Source of the DNA: Alphaproteobacteria bacterium
GTDB taxonomy: Bacteria > Pseudomonadota > Alphaproteobacteria > ATCC43930 > CGMCC-115725
Direction of reading: 5' to 3'
DNA length: 11,218 nt
Assembly: GCA_019241915.1 (NCBI GenBank)
Contig: JAFAWI010000512.1
Location: 1 to 11,218, forward strand
In this document: one piece after another, positions 6,182-11,218 of the stretch
Layout: each line of letters starts with the position of its first letter
How positions within the stretch are numbered: the stretch's first letter is position 1
Program-made: the position numbers and the translations under genes
The notes under the pieces: generated by a model
What the model saw: only the letters and a program-made list of their open reading frames with translations
The model's database searches: none
What the model was told of the DNA's origin: nothing

Positions 6182-6214
6182 CGATAATGCCCAGGCGTGC
6201 GGCATTCGCTATCG
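6182..6214. promoter_or_regulatory. Dyad in divergent intergenic region, possible operator
   Basis: An inverted repeat aatgcc (6186-6191) and ggcatt (6201-6206) is separated by nine bases. It is flanked by a second matching pair, cgata (6182-6186) and tatcg (6210-6214), offset by a few bases on the right side. It sits in the 118-base gap between the divergent FAD oxidoreductase and YqaA genes, 35 bases upstream of the former's start. Position and symmetry suit a regulator-binding site controlling one or both genes, but no regulator is encoded nearby and the match may be chance. Confidence 0.3.
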
Positions 6215-6265
6215 AAATCTCAACGTCGTCGGGGTACGAAGGGTGCCGGGTAGGGTGGCAGTGCG

Positions 6266-6844
6266 ATGCTGAAGCACATTTACGACCGGATGATCCAGCT
6301 CGCCGCCGGCCCGAACGCGATGGCAGCGCTGATCGCGATCAGCTTTGCCGAGAGCTCGTTCTTTCCGATCCCCGGCGACATTCTGCTGATCCCGATGATC
6401 CTGGCGCGGCCGCGCGACGCGTGGCGGCTGGCCGCGATCTGCACGCTGTCGTCGGTTGCCGGCGGGATGGTCGGCTACGCGATCGGTTATTGGGGTTTCG
6501 ATCTTGTCGGCCGGCCGATCCTCGAATTCTACGGCGCGATGCACCGTTACGATGCGCTCAAGGCGGGTTTTGACGAATGGGGCGTGTGGATCATCATCCT
6601 CAAGGGGATTACCCCCATTCCTTACAAGCTGGTGACGATCGCGAGCGGGGTCGCGCATTTCGACATCTGGGCATTTATCGGCGCCTCGATCGTCTCGCGC
6701 AGCATCCGGTTTTTTCTCGTGGCGGCACTGCTATGGTGGTTTGGTCCGGCGGTGCGCGACTTCATCGAAAAACGGCTGATGCTGGTGACGGGCGCCTTTG
6801 CGGTGTGCCTGGTTGGCGGGTTCCTGGTCATTCGCTATCTATGA
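6266..6844 (+). CDS. YqaA/DedA (SNARE-associated, VTT domain) family membrane protein
   Basis: The 192-residue protein is strongly hydrophobic with several membrane segments, around residues 17-30, 54-78, 107-128, 135-158 and 172-190. Family signatures are FAESSFFPIPGDILLIPMIL (27-46), containing the E-x-x-x-x-P-x-P-G-D type re-entrant motif, and KGITPIPYKLVTIASGVAHF (113-132), matching the conserved R/K-x-x-P-x-P-x-K...SG segment of the VTT domain. DedA relatives are inner-membrane proteins linked to phospholipid scrambling or transport and envelope integrity; the YqaA subgroup has no settled function. The ATG follows agggtgg at 6252-6258. It is the first plus-strand gene after the divergent region, and its stop lies only four bases before the dsbB start, suggesting co-transcription with dsbB and COQ7. 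Confidence 0.85.
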   Translation: MLKHIYDRMIQLAAGPNAMAALIAISFAESSFFPIPGDILLIPMILARPRDAWRLAAICTLSSVAGGMVGYAIGYWGFDLVGRPILEFYGAMHRYDALKAGFDEWGVWIIILKGITPIPYKLVTIASGVAHFDIWAFIGASIVSRSIRFFLVAALLWWFGPAVRDFIEKRLMLVTGAFAVCLVGGFLVIRYL

Positions 6845-6848
6845 CCGC

Positions 6849-7358
6849 ATGGCAGCAATATCCCGGCTGACGGCGCGCCGCTTTGCCGCCATCGTGCTGG
6901 CGGCCAGCCTCGGCGTGCTCGGCGTAGCGATGGCGTCGCAATACTGGGGCGGCCTCAGCCCGTGCGAATTGTGCCTGCTGCAACGCTGGCCGTGGCGCGT
7001 TGCGATCATCGTCTCGGCCATCGCGCTGGCGGCCGGCGAGCGGCACCCGATGAGCCTTATCGCGGTGCTGCTGGGGCTGGTGTTTCTCGCCGGCGCCGGG
7101 CTGGCGTTCTACCATGTCGGAGTCGAGCAGCATTGGTTTGCCGGGCCGACCGCCTGCACCGCCGGCGGCGCCGATGCGGGTAACGTCGACGCGCTGCGCG
7201 CGCAGCTCATCGGCAAGCAGCCGGTGCTGTGCGACCAGGTGCAATGGTCGCTGGTCGGCATTTCGCTCGCCGGCTGGAACCTGCTCGCCTCGCTCGGCAT
7301 GGCGGCGTTTTGCATCGCCGCGGCGCGCCATCGGCGCCTGCAACAGGTCGCGGTCTGA
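6849..7358 (+). CDS. dsbB: Disulfide bond formation protein B (quinone-linked DsbA oxidase)
   Basis: DsbB re-oxidises the periplasmic thiol oxidase DsbA and passes the electrons to ubiquinone in the inner membrane. The 169-residue product has the expected four transmembrane helices (about 12-30, 47-62, 68-90, 134-157) and both redox pairs. The first is C39-E-L-C42 in PCELCLLQRWPWR, including the arginine region known to contact quinone in E. coli DsbB. The second is C103 and C128 in the second periplasmic loop (TACTAG...PVLCDQ), close to the C104/C130 spacing of E. coli. ATG 6849 is chosen because longer in-frame versions overlap the upstream gene by about 50 bases and add non-hydrophobic residues. 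The stop overlaps the COQ7 start in the sequence TGATG. No dsbA lies in the window. Confidence 0.92.
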   Translation: MAAISRLTARRFAAIVLAASLGVLGVAMASQYWGGLSPCELCLLQRWPWRVAIIVSAIALAAGERHPMSLIAVLLGLVFLAGAGLAFYHVGVEQHWFAGPTACTAGGADAGNVDALRAQLIGKQPVLCDQVQWSLVGISLAGWNLLASLGMAAFCIAAARHRRLQQVAV

Positions 7359-7906
7359 TGGGCGCGCGGCCGCCGTACCTGCCCGGCGACCGCGGCGCCG
7401 CGGACGACGCCGCGCGCATGATCCGGGTCGACCAGGCCGGCGAATACGGCGCGACCCGCATCTACCGGGGGCAGCTGGCGGTCCTGCGGCACGGCCGCGG
7501 CGCCGGTGCCGTGCGCGAGATGGCCGAACAGGAGAACCGGCACCTCGCCCAATTCGATCGGCTGATGGCCGAGCGGCGGGTGCGGCCGACCGCGCTGTCG
7601 CCGCTGTGGCATGTCGCCGGTTATGTGCTCGGCGCGGCGACCGCCGCGCTCGGCGACCGCGCCGCGATGGCCTGCACGGTCGCGGTCGAGGAAGTGATCG
7701 ACCGGCATTATGCGCGGCAGGCCGAGCGGCTCGCCGGCAGCGACCCCGAACTCGCCGAGACGATCGCCGCAGCGCGCGCCGACGAAATCGCGCACCGCGA
7801 CGCAGCCCTGGCGCAGGAGGCGATGCTGGCTCCCGGTTACGACCTGCTGTCGGCGGCGATCAAGACCGGCGCACGCGTCGCGATCTGGCTGTCCGAGCGC
7901 ATATGA
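7358..7906 (+). CDS. coq7: Demethoxyubiquinone hydroxylase, COQ7 family
   Basis: This 182-residue protein hydroxylates demethoxyubiquinone at C6 of the ring, the last hydroxylation in ubiquinone biosynthesis, using a di-iron centre at the membrane surface. The ligand set typical of COQ7 is complete: E29 in DQAGEYGA, E59 and H62 in EQENRHL, an acidic ligand at E111/E112 in CTVAVEEVIDRHY, and E143 and H146 in DEIAHRD. It is shorter than the roughly 215-residue bacterial forms typified by Pseudomonas and close in size to the mature eukaryotic core. The ATG at 7358 overlaps the dsbB stop by one base (TGATG), so translation is probably coupled; longer in-frame starts would run into dsbB. The pairing with DsbB, a ubiquinone user, is functionally sensible. 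Confidence 0.93.
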   Translation: MGARPPYLPGDRGAADDAARMIRVDQAGEYGATRIYRGQLAVLRHGRGAGAVREMAEQENRHLAQFDRLMAERRVRPTALSPLWHVAGYVLGAATAALGDRAAMACTVAVEEVIDRHYARQAERLAGSDPELAETIAAARADEIAHRDAALAQEAMLAPGYDLLSAAIKTGARVAIWLSERI

Positions 7907-7990
7907 ACCTTGACGCGCCCCTCTCGTTGACAATGCACGCACCGAGCGCACGTTCGGGCGCCCGCGGAAGCGGCTAGCGAGGAGGGTCGG

Positions 7991-8341
7991 ATGGCTGGGC
8001 AAATCGTCGTCGGGATATTCGAGTCGCGCGGCTTGGCGCTGGACGCGCGCAACCGGCTGCACACCGAGGGCGTGCCCGAACGCGACCTGTCGATCGTCGT
8101 GCTGCGCGAGATCGCGCCGGCGCCCGCCTCGGTGCATGACGAGACCGCCGCGCTGTCGGTCGATCCGCTGGTTCTGGGCGATGTCGAGAAGAACTTCGCG
8201 CGTTACATCAAGAACGGCGAAACCGCGGTGCTGGTGCGCGCCGAGACCGAGACCGACATCCAGTTCGCCACCGATGTGATGGCGCTTTATGCGCCGATCG
8301 TTGTCGAACCGCTGCGGCGCGAGGCGGCGCGCGAGATCTAA
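7991..8341 (+). CDS. Small conserved hypothetical protein (possible stress-protein-17M-like fold)
   Basis: The 116-residue product is soluble and acidic, with no signal peptide or membrane helix. Its N-terminal half, VVGIFESRGLALDARNRLHT (6-25) then EGVPERDLSIVVL, has the strand-helix-strand rhythm of small regulatory or stress proteins of the GSP17M/YflT type (VVGVF...A...AL...G...D.SVV). A second such unit runs from NGETAVLVRAETETDIQFAT (75-94) to APIVVEPL (101-108). No catalytic or metal-binding pattern is visible, and I infer no specific function. The ATG is well supported by gaggaggg at 7979-7986. It lies 84 bases after COQ7, so it may have its own promoter. Its TAA stop interleaves with the TAG stop of the convergent CoA-transferase gene (shared bases 8338-8341). 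Confidence 0.75.
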   Translation: MAGQIVVGIFESRGLALDARNRLHTEGVPERDLSIVVLREIAPAPASVHDETAALSVDPLVLGDVEKNFARYIKNGETAVLVRAETETDIQFATDVMALYAPIVVEPLRREAAREI

Positions 8342-9516
8342 ACCGCGCCGGCCGCACGGAGGCGGGCGATCTCGTCGGCGGCATAACCCAGGGCGGCGAG
8401 CACCGCGTCGGTGTCGGCGCCGAGTTCGGGCGCGGGACGGCGCAGCTCGCACGCCGCCTCGGCGAACTTGACCGGGAAACCGAGCATCCGGATGTCGCCG
8501 TGGCCGGGGTGATGCTGGGTCAGCACCATCTGCTGGTCGAGCACCTGCGGGTCGGCGAAAACCTCGGCCAGCCCCATGATCCGGCCGCACGGCACACCGG
8601 CCTCGTTGAGCACGGCGATCCAATGGTTGGTGCCGGCGGTGGCGAGTCGCGTCTCGATCGCGGCGTTGATCGCGGCGCGGTTCCTGACCCGCAGGTCATT
8701 GCTCGCAAAGCGCGGGTCGGCGCGCAGCCCGGGCATGGCGAGCGCGTCGACCAGCCGCTGGTAGCTCTGCTCCTGGCTCGGCGCCAGCGCGACCTCGCCG
8801 TCGGCGGTGCGGAACATGCCGTAGGGCGCGACGATCGCATGGTCGTTGCCGGTACGGCCGGGCTCTTCGCCGGTCGCGAAATGGTTGGCGGCGAGAAATG
8901 CGAGCAGGCTGATCAGACCGTTGTTGAGGCTGGCGCCGATGCGGTCGCCGCGCCCGGTGCGGCCCTTGCGCACCAGACCGGCGCAGACGCCGAGCGCGCC
9001 GTAGAGGCCGCAGACGAGGTCGGCGATCGGCGGGCCGGCCCGCAGCGGGCCGCCGCCCGCCTCGCCGGTGACACTCATAAACCCGCTCATCGCCTGGGCG
9101 ATGAAGTCGAACGACGGCCGGTCGCGATAGGGACCGCTGTCGCCAAAGCCGCTCAGCGAGCAGGTCACGAGGCCGGGGTTGAGCGCGTCGAGCCGCGCCG
9201 GGTCGAAGCCCATCGCGGCAAGCACGCCGGGCCGGTAGTTCTCGACCAGTACGTCGCTCTCGGCGATCAGCCGGGCGAGCGCGGCGCGGCCCGCGTCGCT
9301 GCGCAGGTTCAAGGTCACCGACTTCTTGTTGCGGTTGAAGGCGGCGAAGTACCACGACAGACCGTCGCGGATCGCACCCTGCCCGCGCAGCGGGTCGCCC
9401 TGCCCCGGCGTCTCGATCTTGACGACCTCGGCGCCCATGTCGGCAAGCAGCATCGTGCAGAACGGGCCGGCGAGGATGCGCGTCAGATCGACCACCCGAA
9501 TTCCCGACAACGGCAC
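8338..9516 (-). CDS. CaiB/BaiF family (class III) CoA-transferase
   Basis: The 392-residue protein is a full-length family III CoA-transferase, which moves CoA between a thioester and a free carboxylate through an aspartyl-CoA intermediate. The N-terminus has the family opening PLSGIRVVDLTRILAGPFCT followed by LLADMGAEVVKIETPGQGDP (23-42). NRNKKSVTLNL (61-71), SFDFIAQAMSGFMSVTGE (135-152) and the catalytic aspartate D166 in GPPIADLVCGLYGA follow. The C-terminal domain includes GVPCGRIMGLAEVFADPQVL (307-326). The start is assigned to GTG 9516, with ggaggag (complement of 9523-9529) six bases upstream; the longer in-frame extension to 9822 has no family similarity. Substrate choice (formyl-, carnitine-, succinyl- or other CoA) cannot be read from sequence. 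The gene overlaps the convergent gene's stop by four bases, and no partner gene follows in the same direction. Confidence 0.92.
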   Translation of the reverse strand: MPLSGIRVVDLTRILAGPFCTMLLADMGAEVVKIETPGQGDPLRGQGAIRDGLSWYFAAFNRNKKSVTLNLRSDAGRAALARLIAESDVLVENYRPGVLAAMGFDPARLDALNPGLVTCSLSGFGDSGPYRDRPSFDFIAQAMSGFMSVTGEAGGGPLRAGPPIADLVCGLYGALGVCAGLVRKGRTGRGDRIGASLNNGLISLLAFLAANHFATGEEPGRTGNDHAIVAPYGMFRTADGEVALAPSQEQSYQRLVDALAMPGLRADPRFASNDLRVRNRAAINAAIETRLATAGTNHWIAVLNEAGVPCGRIMGLAEVFADPQVLDQQMVLTQHHPGHGDIRMLGFPVKFAEAACELRRPAPELGADTDAVLAALGYAADEIARLRAAGAV

Positions 9517-9706
9517 GTTTCGCTCCTCCCCGCCCGCCAAGCCGCGGCCAGCATAGCGGTTTCGCCCGCACGATTCGCCAGAAAGCGCCGCCTCCGGCTG
9601 CCCGCGGTGCGGCCCTGCGCCTTGTAGCCATTCACAAATTTCGCCTGCGTGGCGCTTGGCGGCGGCGGCGCTCACAACCATTCGCGTGCGGTCACGGGAG
9701 AGGCGC

Positions 9707-10204
9707 GTGGGTTCATCGCGGCGGGTCGCGGAGTCCGAGGCAGCGGCGACGGTCCGTATCTCGTGGCGCGATGTCCTGGCGCTGTTGTTTCTCGTCGCCT
9801 GGTGCGTGGTGGGCGCGGTCAAGACGCTGCACGATATCGCCGAATACCGCGCGCAGCAGGCGGCGATCGCCGCCTTCGAGACACGCTATGCGGCAATGAC
9901 CGCGGTGCCCAACGAAGGCGGCGCGGTGGCCGCTGCGCCGGCGCCGTACGACCCCGCACTCGGCCGCTGGCTGCTCGGCGAGGCGGTCGGCTATGTGCTG
10001 ACTCTGGTCGTCGTCGCCGTCGGGTCGTACCAGGCCGGCCGGCGCCGTTCGGTGGTGCAGGTCAAATGGGTGCCGTCGACCTCGCCGGCTGCCGCGCGCC
10101 GCGGTCGGCGCTGGGCGCCGCAATCGAGCAACCTCGCCGCCGAACGCCTGTCGGTGGTGGTATGGAACGACCGCGTCGTCCAGCTCGAAAAAGAGCGCGC
10201 CTGA
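9707..10204 (+). CDS. Hypothetical membrane protein with two predicted helices
   Basis: I do not recognise this 165-residue protein. It has a basic N-terminus, a first membrane segment around residues 23-40 (LALLFLVAWCVVGAV), a loop of about 50 residues including a helical AEYRAQQAAIAAFETRYAAM, and a second segment around 88-108 (EAVGYVLTLVVVAVG). A basic tail of about 55 residues then ends LSVVVWNDRVVQLEKERA. This looks like an inner-membrane protein with a periplasmic loop and cytoplasmic ends. GTG 9707 is preferred because gggagagg lies just before it at 9696-9703; a TTG at 9656 would add 17 arginine/alanine-rich residues. The reading frame is supported by codon bias and hydrophobic segments rather than by homology. 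It converges on the HNH gene with 33 bases between stops. Confidence 0.6.
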   Translation: MGSSRRVAESEAAATVRISWRDVLALLFLVAWCVVGAVKTLHDIAEYRAQQAAIAAFETRYAAMTAVPNEGGAVAAAPAPYDPALGRWLLGEAVGYVLTLVVVAVGSYQAGRRRSVVQVKWVPSTSPAAARRGRRWAPQSSNLAAERLSVVVWNDRVVQLEKERA

Positions 10205-10237
10205 CCTACCTCTGAGCGGCCAGGGCCAGGCCGGGCC

Positions 10238-10792
10238 TCAGCTCTGCTCCAGTTCGGTGTCCCAGTAGAGGTAGTCGCGCCAGGAATCGTGCAGGTAGTT
10301 GGGCGGAAAGGCGCGGCCGTTTTCCTGCAGCATAAAACTCGACGGCTGCACTGGCCGATGGCGCGGGTACATGCCGCTCTGCTGCGGCAGGCGGTTCCCC
10401 TTCAGCAGGTTGCACACCGAGCAGGCGGTGACGACATTGGCCCAGATCGTCTTGCCGCCCTTGGAGCGCGGCACAACGTGGTCGAAGGTCAGGTCATGCG
10501 ACGGGAACGGCTCGCCGCAGTACTGGCACGAGAAGCGGTCGCGCAGGAACACGTTGAACCGGGTGAAGGCCGGGTTGCGCGCCGCCTGGACGTATTCCTT
10601 GAGCGCGATGACGCTAGGCAGCCGCATCTCCAGCGACGGGCTGCGCACATAGGTGTCGTAATGGTCGACGATAAAGACGCGCTCGAGGAACACCGCCTTG
10701 ACCGCGTCCTGCCACGACCACAGCGACAGCGGAAAGTATGAGAGCGGGCGGAAATCCGCGTTGAGCACCAGAGCCGGGCAGCTATCGAGCAT
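10238..10792 (-). CDS. HNH endonuclease family protein (HNH_5 type)
   Basis: The 184-residue protein contains a treble-clef HNH domain. Two zinc-binding pairs, C89-Q-Y-C92 and C124-S-V-C127, flank the ββα-metal core FDHVVPRSKGGKTIWANVV, where D104-H105 and N119 supply the catalytic and structural D/H...N residues, followed by CNLLKGN. The N-terminal segment PALVLNADFRPLSYFPLSLW (6-25) is characteristic of a widespread group of stand-alone bacterial HNH proteins, often core genes rather than mobile nucleases. Their target is not established, and repair or restriction roles are possible. ATG 10792 is chosen by this family's usual start; an in-frame ATG at 10846 would add a cysteine-rich stretch of 18 residues unlike the family. 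The ribosome-binding site is weak. No methyltransferase or other restriction component is adjacent. Confidence 0.88.
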   Translation of the reverse strand: MLDSCPALVLNADFRPLSYFPLSLWSWQDAVKAVFLERVFIVDHYDTYVRSPSLEMRLPSVIALKEYVQAARNPAFTRFNVFLRDRFSCQYCGEPFPSHDLTFDHVVPRSKGGKTIWANVVTACSVCNLLKGNRLPQQSGMYPRHRPVQPSSFMLQENGRAFPPNYLHDSWRDYLYWDTELEQS

Positions 10793-10913
10793 GCACCCAC
10801 CACATCTTGCTCTTGTCGATCCCGAACAGCAGGGCCCGACTAGCACAGCAATGTGACGGATTGTTAGCGGAATGGCCCGAGGGCGGCAAGTTTTCGCGGG
10901 GCGGCGGGCTGGG

Positions 10914-10960
10914 TGCGTCCTTCGAGGCTCCGGCTTTCGCCGGGCACCGCAGGATGAGGG
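10914..10960. repeat. Intergenic palindromic repeat (tccttcgagg...aggatgagg type)
   Basis: The segment opens tgcgtccttcgaggctccgg and closes with gcaccgcaggatgaggg. The centre holds a small perfect stem, ccggc at 10930-10934 and gccgg at 10939-10943, around tttc, and the ends (tcctt, aggat) are near-complementary. This wording matches a dispersed intergenic repeat I recall from alphaproteobacterial chromosomes (cctcatcctgaggag...tcgaaggacg). It occupies the gap between the HNH gene and the dehydrogenase gene. Confidence 0.5.
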
Positions 10961-11039
10961 GATGTGGTGCTGGGGATGGGGAGCCGGGACGGGGATCGGG
11001 TGTAGGCCGGCGCCTGCCAGCGGAAATTGGGTGATGCAG

Positions 11040-11218
11040 CTAGCGGGTTGGGACCGGGGTGTCGCCGCGGTAGTCGTAGAAGCCGCGGTCGGTCTTGCGG
11101 CCGAGCCAGCCCGCCTCGACGTATTTGACCAGCAGCGGGCAGGGTCGGTACTTGCTGTCCGCCAAGCCCTCGTAGAGCACCTGCATGACGGACAGCGCCG
11201 TGTCGAGCCCGATAAAAT
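11040..11218 (-). CDS. 3-hydroxyacyl-CoA (3-hydroxybutyryl-CoA) dehydrogenase, C-terminal end only
   Basis: Only the last 58 residues lie in the window; the gene continues past its right edge. The translation reads FIGLDTALSVMQVLYEGLAD, then SKYRPCPLLVKYVEAGWLGR and KTDRGFYDYRGD, ending PVPTR before TAG at 11042-11040. This is the conserved end of the C-terminal helical domain of short-chain 3-hydroxyacyl-CoA dehydrogenases, including the GLDT segment, the P-L-L-x-x-x-V-x-x-G-x-x-G-R-K-T motif and the terminal GFYDY. The enzyme oxidises 3-hydroxyacyl-CoA with NAD(P), or works in reverse, in beta-oxidation, butyrate or polyhydroxybutyrate-linked metabolism. The short tail after GFYDYRG fits the roughly 290-residue stand-alone form, although a fused multifunctional form cannot be excluded. 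Confidence 0.9.
   Translation of the reverse strand, partial: FIGLDTALSVMQVLYEGLADSKYRPCPLLVKYVEAGWLGRKTDRGFYDYRGDTPVPTR

Noticed and set aside
4796..6205. A 469-codon minus-strand frame overlapping the FAD oxidoreductase
   Set aside because: Its translation is R/A/G-rich, and the alternative frame contains the full FAD-binding signature, so this is a shadow.
7927..7932. A perfect ttgaca that could be a -35 box upstream of the 7991 gene
   Set aside because: No acceptable -10 element lies 16-18 bases downstream (the sequence there is acgttc-like), so I do not call a promoter.
9517..9822. N-terminal extension of the CoA-transferase to an ATG at 9822
   Set aside because: The extra 102 residues have no CoA-transferase similarity and overlap the divergent membrane protein gene; GTG 9516 has a good ribosome-binding site and the correct family start.
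10217..10233. Short hairpin cggcc/ggccg between the convergent membrane protein and HNH genes
   Set aside because: The 5-bp stem has no T-run on either strand and several competing ggcc repeats, too weak to call a terminator.
10238..10792. Possibility that the HNH gene marks a restriction system or homing element
   Set aside because: No methyltransferase, intron, intein or mobile-element boundary is nearby, and the N-terminal signature is that of a common stand-alone chromosomal family.

Overview
The window is GC-rich chromosomal DNA (typical strong G/C third-position bias) from a proteobacterium, most likely an alphaproteobacterium. The reasons are the short di-iron COQ7 hydroxylase next to DsbB, the HNH_5-type nuclease beginning with PALVLNADFRPLSY, a DUF3108 exported protein and a DedA/YqaA membrane protein. 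This is inferred from remembered family distributions, not from a search. No tRNA, rRNA, CRISPR array, transposase, integrase or phage gene is visible.

Layout. Positions 1-608 hold no convincing gene but are rich in palindromic repeats: a large imperfect inverted repeat at 31-102, mutually exclusive hairpins at 166-250, and three REP-like palindromes at 289-438. Then follow an orphan ECF-type sigma factor (609-1079), a 538-residue histidine-rich protein of unknown function (1255-2871) and an exported DUF3108 protein (2952-3731), all on the plus strand. Convergent to these is a three-gene minus-strand cluster at 6147-3751: a DAO-family FAD oxidoreductase, a crotonase-fold protein lacking both classical catalytic glutamates, and a Tat-type high-potential iron-sulfur protein (HiPIP). 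A divergent intergenic region with a dyad separates it from a plus-strand run at 6266-8341: a YqaA/DedA membrane protein, DsbB, COQ7 and a small unknown protein. A CaiB/BaiF CoA-transferase (9516-8338, minus) meets the last of these tail to tail with interleaved stop codons. Next are a two-helix membrane protein (9707-10204, plus), an HNH nuclease (10792-10238, minus), a repeat-bearing gap, and the C-terminus of a 3-hydroxyacyl-CoA dehydrogenase cut by the window end (minus).

How the genes may fit together. DsbB passes electrons from periplasmic disulfide formation to ubiquinone, and COQ7 catalyses a late step in making ubiquinone; the two genes overlap by one base. The crotonase-like protein, CoA-transferase and hydroxyacyl-CoA dehydrogenase all act on acyl-CoA thioesters but lie in separate transcription units. 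The FAD oxidoreductase, crotonase-like protein and HiPIP look co-transcribed and may form one oxidative module of unknown substrate. Nothing here is a clear defence or mobile system. The least explained items are the 538-residue protein, the active-site-deficient crotonase with its HiPIP partner, and the structured leader region.
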